Of a stretch of 24,052 bases of DNA, positions 16,001 to 22,397 are shown in pieces; the first letter of the stretch is position 1; each line of letters starts with the position of its first letter. Both the position numbers and the translations under genes were made by a program. The DNA comes from Actinomycetota bacterium (GTDB lineage: Bacteria > Actinomycetota > Humimicrobiia > Humimicrobiales > Humimicrobiaceae). A model generated the notes under the pieces. The model saw only the letters and a program-made list of their open reading frames with translations. It did no database searches and had not been told where the DNA came from. The DNA lies in the NCBI GenBank assembly GCA_028696435.1, contig JAQVHC010000008.1, positions 1-24,052 of the forward strand, in the 5' to 3' direction.

Positions 16001-16945
16001 ATGGGTTATATAGAAGATAAAAACAATTTTGCCATTCAAACTTTTAACATTACCAGAAAATTCGGGAACCTGACTGCTGTAGATGGTGTTAATCTGGGTG
16101 TAAAGAAAGGAGAAATATTCTCATTGCTCGGGCCAAATGGTGCGGGTAAGACAACCATTATAAAGATGTTATGCTGCCTGCTCAGGCCAACCGGAGGAAC
16201 AGGTGCAATAATGGGCTATGACATTCAGGAAGAACCACTGGCAGTTAAATCAATAATAGGTATTTCACCACAGGAAACAGCCATATCACTTCATCTTAAT
16301 TCACTGGAGAATTTAGAGTTAATATGTGGTGTTTATGGCATGAGCAAAGAAGAAACAAAGAAGAGGTCGGAAGAAATTTTAGAATTAATGAGTCTGACAA
16401 AACGGGCAAAAGACAGGGCAGGAAAACTCTCGGGAGGGATGCAGCGAAGGTTAAGTATAGCTATGGCTCTGGTGTCAGATCCTCTGGTGCTGTTTCTTGA
16501 TGAACCTACCCTGGGCCTGGATCCCCAGGCAAGAAGGAGTATGTGGGAACAGATTGCAGGACTCAAAGGCAAAAAAACTATACTGCTTACAACACATTAT
16601 CTGGAGGAAGCGGATGCTCTTGCAGACAGGATAGCAATAATAGATGAAGGAAAAATAATAGCGCTGGGCACATCTGGAGAGCTTAAAAATAAAATTCAGG
16701 ATAAGCAGATAATGATAGTTAAAGCAAAGAATCTGACCCATGAAGCTATAGAAGGATTAAGGAAAATATACCCGGATGCAAGAGAGATAGAAGGTGGGGT
16801 TGAGATAAGGGCTAAAGAAATTAGTTTTGAAAGGATAGTGAATTACCTGCACTCAGAAGGAACTAAAATTGAATCTACTTTAATTAAAGAGCCGTCACTG
16901 GACGATGTATTTCTTCAATTAACGGGAAAGGAGATAAGGGAATAA
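16001..16945 (+). CDS. ABC exporter ATP-binding protein, DrrA type
   Basis: This cytoplasmic ATPase powers the membrane protein encoded directly downstream. It has 314 residues: Walker A GPNGAGKT (44-51), Q-loop Q91, signature LSGGM (143-147), Walker B VLFLDEPT (163-170) and switch H199. The C-terminal ~90 residues (IMIVKAKNL through PSLDDVFLQLTGKEIRE) are the extra domain of daunorubicin-resistance-type (DrrA/ABC-2) ATPases. The substrate cannot be read from sequence; drugs, lipids or polysaccharide precursors are all possible. The start ATG 16001 is reasonable because the ABC fold begins ~10 residues later, but no good ribosome site precedes it. Confidence 0.93.
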   Translation: MGYIEDKNNFAIQTFNITRKFGNLTAVDGVNLGVKKGEIFSLLGPNGAGKTTIIKMLCCLLRPTGGTGAIMGYDIQEEPLAVKSIIGISPQETAISLHLNSLENLELICGVYGMSKEETKKRSEEILELMSLTKRAKDRAGKLSGGMQRRLSIAMALVSDPLVLFLDEPTLGLDPQARRSMWEQIAGLKGKKTILLTTHYLEEADALADRIAIIDEGKIIALGTSGELKNKIQDKQIMIVKAKNLTHEAIEGLRKIYPDAREIEGGVEIRAKEISFERIVNYLHSEGTKIESTLIKEPSLDDVFLQLTGKEIRE

Positions 16946-17674
16946 ATGAGATTTGCAGCACTGGCCAGCAGAAATTTAAAAGAAACGGTCAGAGAACCCC
17001 TTTCTGTTGTTTTTGAAATAGGCTTACCCTTAATTTTTATGCTGATGTTCTGGGCACTTGGAAAAAATTTAGGAGAAGATATGTTTACTGCTACCATGCA
17101 GCTACCTGCAGTAGTAATTTTTGGTTTTTCGTTCTTGATGAGTATTTCGGCTATAACTCTCGCCAGGGACAGGCAAAGCGCGCTTTTTTTAAGGCTTCTA
17201 ACCACTCCGCTTAAATCAGGTGACTTCATTGCAGCTTATTCTTTGCCATATGTTTTAATAGCAATTTTTCAGATAGCAGTATGCTTTGCAATGGCAGCAT
17301 TACTCGGGCTTGAAATAATTGGGAATATAGGGATTGTTTTTTTAATCTTTATTCTTATGGCTGTATGTTTAATAGGACTGGGAATGTTTATCGGGTCTAT
17401 TTTTACAGAGAATCAGGCAAATATTGCCGGTTCAGCAGTAATAGTTTTTGTAGCAATTCTGGGAGGATGCTGGATGCCTTTAAAATTTGTGGGCGGTGTA
17501 TTTGAGAGTATCGGATATGCCCTTCCTTTTGCACATGCAATTGATGCAGCGAGAAATGTGTTAAATGGTTCTACTTTAGGTGATGTTAGCATAGACCTGC
17601 TCTGGGTTATTGGTTATACAGCAGTCTTTTTTATCCTCGGTGCTGTATGCCTTGGATGGAAGACAAAAGAATAG
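16946..17674 (+). CDS. ABC-2 type exporter permease, DrrB type
   Basis: This 242-residue integral membrane protein has six predicted helices at about residues 20-38, 52-72, 96-120, 126-150, 160-177 and 216-237. The N-terminal NLKETVREPLSVVFEIGLPLIFMLMF and the segment LPFAHAIDAARNVLNG before the last helix are typical of ABC-2/DrrB permeases. It begins immediately after the ATPase stop codon. AAAGGAG (16927-16933) in the ATPase gene serves as its ribosome site at 12 bases. The two genes form an obligate pair. They lie between uvrC and rapZ, where actinobacterial genomes usually have no exporter, so they look like a local insertion (inference). Confidence 0.9.
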   Translation: MRFAALASRNLKETVREPLSVVFEIGLPLIFMLMFWALGKNLGEDMFTATMQLPAVVIFGFSFLMSISAITLARDRQSALFLRLLTTPLKSGDFIAAYSLPYVLIAIFQIAVCFAMAALLGLEIIGNIGIVFLIFILMAVCLIGLGMFIGSIFTENQANIAGSAVIVFVAILGGCWMPLKFVGGVFESIGYALPFAHAIDAARNVLNGSTLGDVSIDLLWVIGYTAVFFILGAVCLGWKTKE

Positions 17675-17811
17675 AACGAATAGTAATTTAATATATTTCT
17701 TGTATTATTATAATTTTTGATAGTGAATACATTTTTTTAAATAAAACATTCCAGGTTTTATTTATTCCCGGCAAATCCGCTGCTTTTAAGTAAAGAAATT
17801 ATCTGGATAAA

Positions 17812-17840
17812 TTGACTTGCCGTAAAGGAATTTATATTAT
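17812..17840 (+). promoter_or_regulatory. Promoter upstream of rapZ
   Basis: TTGACT (17812-17817), a spacer of exactly 17 bases, then TATTAT (17835-17840): ten of twelve consensus positions match. The start point would fall inside the left arm of the palindrome that follows, giving a ~230-base leader for rapZ. Confidence 0.7.
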
Positions 17841-17887
17841 GCATATTGAGATAATACATAATAATACATAATATCTGTAATATGCAT
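17839..17887 (+). promoter_or_regulatory. Nested palindrome with a tandem 10-mer at the rapZ promoter
   Basis: ATGCATATT (17839-17847) pairs perfectly with AATATGCAT (17879-17887). Inside, AGAT (17849-17852) pairs with ATCT (17873-17876). The 20-base loop is AATACATAAT repeated twice without mismatch (17853-17872). It overlaps the end of the -10 and the expected start site, so it could be an operator or a leader RNA hairpin. Confidence 0.65.
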
Positions 17888-18080
17888 TATAATTTACTAT
17901 ATATTACATAAATAACCACAAATTGAAGTTGAACAACTGTAGTAATAAAATGATGGTGCACAGGTTTTTATTGGAAGTAATTTGACGTTTCAGGCAGGCT
18001 ATAGCTATGCAAATTGTTAACAAGCTATAAAATTTAAAGAATGATGATTCAATAAATTCAATATATAAGATTAAAAGAGC

Positions 18081-18983
18081 ATGACGGTACAAAAAGAAAA
18101 GATAAAAAATAAAATAAAAGTTGTAATAATTACAGGCCTATCAGGAGCTGGCAAAACGGAAGCACTAAAATACTTTGAAGACGCAGGATATTATTGTATA
18201 GATAACCTGCCTGCACCACTTATGTTAAGTCTTATTGATTATTTTTCCACAGAAGACAGAAATATTAGTAATATTGCTTTTGCAATAGATTTACGGAGCG
18301 GTTATTTTTTTGATGAAATCTATAAGACTCTGGATGAGCTCAGAAATAGAGATATAGAATACAGGATTTTATTTCTGGAGGCTTCAAAAAGTGAAATAAT
18401 AAAAAGATATTCGCTAACCAGAAGAAAACATCCGCTTGTAGAAGATGGTAACCTCTCTACCGGAATTGAAAAAGAGATTGAAAAGATGAGCAGATTAAAG
18501 GAAATTGCAGATGTTATAATTGATACTTCGCTCTTAAATTCAAAAGAATTAAGAATGGCAATTACAGAGCTCATGATGGAAGAAGAAGAAAAAAGTAAAC
18601 TTTTGCATATATCAATTATTTCATTTGGTTACAAGTATGGCATTCCTGAAAATATGGATATTGTGATGGATGTCAGGTTCCTTCCAAACCCATTCTATAT
18701 CGATGAGCTCAGGGACCTGGATGGGAGAGACAGTAAAGTTATAGATTTTGTCTTACGCAGGAAAGAAACAGAAGAATTCATGAATATTTTTAAAAACCTG
18801 CTTGATTTTTTAATGCCAAATTATATGAATGAAGGGAAAAGTTATCTGGGAATAGGCATAGGATGCACTGGAGGTAAACACCGCTCAGTAGTAATATCGA
18901 ATGAAATATATGAACATCTGAGACAGAAAGGTTATTCTGTTAAGATATTTCACAGAGATATCGAAAGGGATAGTCAGTATTGA
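18081..18983 (+). CDS. rapZ: RapZ/YvcJ family P-loop NTPase
   Basis: This is a 300-residue nucleotide-binding protein. In E. coli RapZ is an RNase E adapter that controls GlmS levels through small RNAs. In Gram-positives the homologue YvcJ hydrolyses nucleotides and its main role is less clear. The N-terminal kinase-like domain has Walker A GLSGAGKT (19-26), CIDNLPAPL and AIDLRSG. The C-terminal domain has SFGYKYGIP, DVRFLPNPFYIDELRDLDGRD and the diagnostic GIGCTGGKHRSV motif. The ATG has only a weak AAAGAG-like site upstream. In most Actinobacteria rapZ is followed by yvcK and whiA before gap; here the next gene is gap itself. Confidence 0.95.
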   Translation: MTVQKEKIKNKIKVVIITGLSGAGKTEALKYFEDAGYYCIDNLPAPLMLSLIDYFSTEDRNISNIAFAIDLRSGYFFDEIYKTLDELRNRDIEYRILFLEASKSEIIKRYSLTRRKHPLVEDGNLSTGIEKEIEKMSRLKEIADVIIDTSLLNSKELRMAITELMMEEEEKSKLLHISIISFGYKYGIPENMDIVMDVRFLPNPFYIDELRDLDGRDSKVIDFVLRRKETEEFMNIFKNLLDFLMPNYMNEGKSYLGIGIGCTGGKHRSVVISNEIYEHLRQKGYSVKIFHRDIERDSQY

Positions 18984-19102
18984 TGAATATTGGATGTTAA
19001 TCAAGCCTGCGGTTTGGTCTCTGATTTCTGGCTATGTAAAATATAAACATTTTTTATAAAATATGCTTTATTGATTTATCCAAATTTGTTAAAATTACAC
19101 GG

Positions 19103-19195
19103 TTTGGTTAAAAGTACATTAAGAAGTGTATTAAAAGTGTATTATTTTATAAGTCTGGTTGATAAAAGCAATAAACTCAGTAAAAATTAACCAAA
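19103..19195 (+). promoter_or_regulatory. Inverted repeat in the gap leader
   Basis: TTTGGTTAA (19103-19111) and TTAACCAAA (19187-19195) are perfect inverted copies 75 bases apart. CGGTTTGGT also occurs near 19010 and 19100, and AAGTGTATTA is repeated between about 19124 and 19144. These may be regulator sites for the glycolytic genes, but no known operator is matched and the AT-rich setting makes chance plausible. Confidence 0.35.
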
Positions 19196-19249
19196 TTAGC
19201 ATAGATTAGCAGTTTTATATTTTTATTTTATATTTAAAGGAGGAAAGAA

Positions 19250-20263
19250 ATGACAATAAAAGTAGGAATCAATGGATTCGGGAGGATAGGAAGGCAATTT
19301 TTAAGAGCCAAGCTAAAGTATGATAAGGATAATAATATTGACATCGTGGGCGTCAATGATTTATTTGACCCCGGGACCCTTGCTCATCTTCTGAAGTATG
19401 ATTCTATATATGGAATCCTTGATGCAGAAATTAAAGCCGGAGAAGACTATATAGAAGTTAATGGTGAAAAAATTAAAGTTACTGCAATAAAAGACCCGGA
19501 GATGCTCCCCTGGGGGGAACTCGGTGTTGATGTTGCACTGGAATCAACTGGAATTTTTAGAGATAGAGAAGGTGCAGGCAAACATCTAAAAGCAGGAGCT
19601 AAAAAAGTAATAGTATCAGCTCCCTGCAAAAAAGATGGGGCAGACATAACAATGGTGCTGGGTGTAAATCAGAATAGTTATGATAGGGATAAACATAATA
19701 TAATTTCAAATGCATCGTGCACAACTAATGCGCTCGCACCTCTTTGCAAAGTGCTTCATGAAAATTTTGTAATAAAAAACGGCATTATGACAACTATACA
19801 TGCTTATACAAATGACCAGAAAATTCTTGATTTACCACACAAAGATTTAAGAAGAGCCAGAGCTGCTGCATTATCAGCAATCCCTACATCCACAGGAGCT
19901 GCAAGTGCAATTGGCCAGGTAATCCCTGAACTAAACGGTAAACTTGATGGTCTGGCAGTCAGAATACCGGTACCGGTTGGTTCACTGGTCGATCTGAACG
20001 TAGAAGTAGAAAAAGATTGTACCGTAGAAGATGTTAATAATGCTTTCAAGAAAGCATCGCTGGAACCGGAATTTGAAGGAATTTTAAAGTACTGTGAGGA
20101 CCCCATAGTATCTGTAGATATTATAGGAGATTCTTATTCAACAATTTTTGATTCATTGAGTACTTTTAAGAAGGGCAATCTTGTTAAAGTTCTGTCATGG
20201 TATGATAATGAATGGGGATACTCGAGCAGGTTGTATGACCTGGTAAACTACATTATGAAATAA
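19250..20263 (+). CDS. gap: Glyceraldehyde-3-phosphate dehydrogenase, type I
   Basis: This enzyme oxidises and phosphorylates glyceraldehyde 3-phosphate to 1,3-bisphosphoglycerate. The N-terminal nucleotide fold is KVGINGFGRIGRQ, followed by VGVNDLFDPGTLAHLLKYDS. The aspartate in this region suggests NAD preference. The catalytic motif SNASCTTN places the nucleophile at Cys157, followed by HAYTNDQ and RRARAAALSAIPTSTGAA, and WYDNEWGYSSR closes the protein. Its 337 residues match the family. AAAGGAGG (19236-19243) six bases before the ATG is the best ribosome site in the window, as expected for an abundant enzyme. It heads the gap-pgk-tpiA-gpmI run. Confidence 0.97.
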   Translation: MTIKVGINGFGRIGRQFLRAKLKYDKDNNIDIVGVNDLFDPGTLAHLLKYDSIYGILDAEIKAGEDYIEVNGEKIKVTAIKDPEMLPWGELGVDVALESTGIFRDREGAGKHLKAGAKKVIVSAPCKKDGADITMVLGVNQNSYDRDKHNIISNASCTTNALAPLCKVLHENFVIKNGIMTTIHAYTNDQKILDLPHKDLRRARAAALSAIPTSTGAASAIGQVIPELNGKLDGLAVRIPVPVGSLVDLNVEVEKDCTVEDVNNAFKKASLEPEFEGILKYCEDPIVSVDIIGDSYSTIFDSLSTFKKGNLVKVLSWYDNEWGYSSRLYDLVNYIMK

Positions 20264-20284
20264 GTAAAAGAATATATTAAACGG

Positions 20285-20318
20285 TAAATAACCGGGGTAT
20301 TTAAACCCCGGTTATTTA
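20285..20318 (+). terminator. Perfect 14-bp stem-loop between gap and pgk
   Basis: The left arm 20285-20298 and right arm 20305-20318 are exact inverted copies with a GGGGT/ACCCC core and a six-base loop ATTTAA. The outer part of the right arm is T-rich (GGTTATTTA) but no true T-run follows. It could therefore be a partial or bidirectional terminator, or an mRNA-stabilising hairpin at the gap 3' end that lets expression of gap exceed that of pgk. Confidence 0.65.
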
Positions 20319-20342
20319 TAAGACAAGGTTTTGGTGATTAAA

Positions 20343-21533
20343 ATGTTTAATAAAAAGACAATAGAAGATATAGATGTCAGAAATAAAAGAGTACTCGTAA
20401 GAGTGGATTATAATGTTCCTCTGGATGAAAATTTAAACATTACTGATGATACCAGAATAAGACTGTCTTTACCGACAATTAATTACCTCATTAAAAATGA
20501 AGCTAAAATTATTTTAATGTCGCATCTCGGAAGGCCAAAAGGGGTTCCTGAAGATAAATACAGACTTGACCCTGTAGCAAAAAGGCTTGGTGAATTAATT
20601 GGTAAGGAAGTTAAAAAATTTGACGAGATCTACTCGGATGAGATTAAAGATTATATAGATAATAAAATGAGTTATGGCGAAATAGTAATGCTTGAAAATC
20701 TCAGATTTGACCCCCGAGAAAAAGCAAACGATAGTGAATTCTCAAAATTACTTGCCTCTCTTGCTGATGTATATGTAAATGACGCTTTTGGAGCAGCGCA
20801 CAGAGCTCATGCATCAGTTGAAGGCATAACTCACTACCTGCCTGCAGTTGCCGGGTTTTTGATGAAAAAGGAAGTTGAGGTTTTAACTTCTCTTCTGGAA
20901 TCGCCAAAAAGGCCGTTCCTGACAATTCTGGGCGGTGCCAAGGTGTCGGATAAGATAAAAGTTATTGAAAATCTGCTGGGCAAAGTTGACAGTTTAATAC
21001 TTGGCGGTGGAATGTCATACACATTTTTAAAAGCCCGGGGGTATGGTGTAGGAAAATCAATTTGTGAAGATGACCAGATAGATTTTGCAAAAGATATGCT
21101 TGAACTTGCCAGAAAAAATAATGTCAATCTTTTATTGCCTGTGGATATAGTAGTTGCAAAAGAATTTGACAGTGAAGCTGACAAAAAAATGGTGTCTATA
21201 CAATCTATACCGGAGGGCTGGATGGGGATGGACATAGGAGATAGAAGCATTGAACTATTTAAAGAAGAAATTTCGTATGCAAATACAATTTTCTGGAATG
21301 GACCTCTGGGTGTTTTTGAATGGGATAATTTTTCTAAAGGAACAAAAAGTATAGCAACTGCCATAGCTGAAAGTGGAGCAGTGGCAGTGGCAGGTGGTGG
21401 AGATACGATTGCAGCATTAAAAAAATACAATCTATTCTCTAAATTTACGCATGTTTCGAGTGGGGGTGGAGCTTCTATGGAGCTCCTGGAAGGTAAAGAG
21501 CTGCCCGGCATTGCTTCTCTTATGGATAAGTAA
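20343..21533 (+). CDS. pgk: Phosphoglycerate kinase
   Basis: Pgk transfers phosphate from 1,3-bisphosphoglycerate to ADP. From ATG 20343 the protein has 396 residues, the usual length, and begins MFNKKTIEDIDVRNKRVLVRVDYNVPL. Further motifs are MLENLRFDPREK, YVNDAFGAAHRAHAS, GGAKVSDKI, GGGMSYTFLKA, FWNGPLGVFEW, AVAGGGDT and SSGGGASMELLEG. An in-frame TTG at 20331 would add four residues. I prefer the ATG because GGTGAT (20333-20338), a match to the extended ribosome site, lies just before it and the family start fits better. The gene follows the gap stem-loop and precedes tpiA. Confidence 0.96.
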   Translation: MFNKKTIEDIDVRNKRVLVRVDYNVPLDENLNITDDTRIRLSLPTINYLIKNEAKIILMSHLGRPKGVPEDKYRLDPVAKRLGELIGKEVKKFDEIYSDEIKDYIDNKMSYGEIVMLENLRFDPREKANDSEFSKLLASLADVYVNDAFGAAHRAHASVEGITHYLPAVAGFLMKKEVEVLTSLLESPKRPFLTILGGAKVSDKIKVIENLLGKVDSLILGGGMSYTFLKARGYGVGKSICEDDQIDFAKDMLELARKNNVNLLLPVDIVVAKEFDSEADKKMVSIQSIPEGWMGMDIGDRSIELFKEEISYANTIFWNGPLGVFEWDNFSKGTKSIATAIAESGAVAVAGGGDTIAALKKYNLFSKFTHVSSGGGASMELLEGKELPGIASLMDK

Positions 21534-21569
21534 AAATAATTTATTCTGAAATTTTATCTGGATAAGTAA
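21523..21569 (+). repeat. 11-bp repeat echoing the pgk stop region
   Basis: TGGATAAGTAA at 21523-21533, comprising the last pgk codons and TAA stop, recurs perfectly at 21559-21569, offset by 36 bp in the pgk-tpiA spacer. Confidence 0.75.
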
Positions 21570-21619
21570 CTTTATTTTATATAAAGCATATGTAAATCAA
21601 TATGAAAGGAATTGTATAA

Positions 21620-22373
21620 ATGAGGATACCTTTTATAGCTGGAAACTGGAAAATGAATATGACACATATACAGGCAGTAAGCTTTATGCAGGATCTCGGA
21701 TATAAGTTCAAAAATAAAAATGATTGTGAGATTGCGGTGTGTCCTCCTGCAACAGCACTGAAAAGTGTAAAAACTATAATTGATGGGGATGGCCTGGATA
21801 TAAAGCTGGGTGCACAGAATATGTATTTTGAATCTTCTGGAGCATTTACAGGTGAGATTTCACCGGAAATGCTAAAAGCACTGGATGTTGAATATGTAAT
21901 AATCGGTCAGTGAAAGGAGGCAATATTTTTACGAAACTAATGAAATTGTGAATAAAAAAATAAATGCTGCTTTTAAAATCGGCCTGAAACCAATCATGTG
22001 CATAGGGGAATCGCTTGACATAAGAGAAGGCGGTAATGCAGAAGAATTTGTTATAAATCAGCTTGTTGAATGCCTTTCTGAAGTTGATGACGAAGATATC
22101 AGGTGTCTTACAATAGCGTATGAACCTATATGGGCAATAGGTACAGGAAGGAATGCGACTCCTGAAGATGCAAATAATATGTGCAGTGCAATAAGAAGCC
22201 GTATAAAAGAACTTTATGGTAAAAAAATTTCTGAAGAATTAAGGATTCTGTACGGTGGCAGTGTAAAACCGTCTAACATATCAGAACTTATGAATATGCC
22301 TGATATTGATGGAGCACTGGTTGGCGGTGCAAGTTTAAAAGTGGATGATTTTTTAGCAATAATTAATTATTAA
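21620..22373 (+). pseudogene. tpiA: Triosephosphate isomerase, frameshifted at the catalytic histidine
   Basis: TpiA interconverts dihydroxyacetone phosphate and glyceraldehyde 3-phosphate. The first frame (21620-21913) runs from MRIPFIAGNWKMN, including the catalytic Lys11, to DVEYVIIGQ and stops at TGA 21911-21913. The second frame continues at once with SERRQYFYETNEIVNKKINAA, then AYEPIWAIGTG with the catalytic glutamate, LYGGSVKPSNI and GALVGGASLK, ending at 22373. The family junction is IIGHSERR (GGT CAN AGT GAA). The DNA reads GGTCAGTGAA, so two bases are missing in the His-Ser codons, for example one CA from CACAGT. Restored, the protein would be 251 residues, a normal length. The rest is undamaged, so this is either an assembly or sequencing error or a recent inactivation. 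AAAGGA precedes the ATG by ten bases. Confidence 0.9.
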
Positions 22374-22397
22374 AGTGTACTGAAAGGCTGATTTAAA

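Larger units (their letters stand above)
17675..18080. other. 406-base spacer before rapZ
   Basis: No gene is seen. The spacer contains the promoter at 17812 and the nested palindrome at 17839-17887, both listed separately. There is a short palindrome AGTTG-AA-CAACT at about 17927-17938. A second weak promoter-like pair, TTGACG (17982-17987) and TATGCA (18006-18011), is 18 bases apart. The short - strand reading frame here has no recognisable motif. Confidence 0.5.

Noticed and set aside
17904..18092. 62-codon - strand reading frame in the rapZ leader
   Set aside because: Low-complexity hydrophobic translation of AT-rich DNA, no ribosome site, overlaps the rapZ start; no family motif.
19075..19105. 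Rex-type operator before gap (TTGTTAAAATTACAC)
   Set aside because: Only one half of the expected TTGT(G/T)A-A(N)4-TT-ACAA palindrome is present.
20834..21511. 225-codon - strand reading frame inside pgk
   Set aside because: Long only because of pgk codon usage; pgk motifs on the + strand leave no doubt.
21905..21925. prfB-like programmed frameshift in tpiA
   Set aside because: The AAAGGAGG sequence lies after, not before, the TGA and encodes the conserved Glu-Arg-Arg; a shift would still lose the catalytic histidine.
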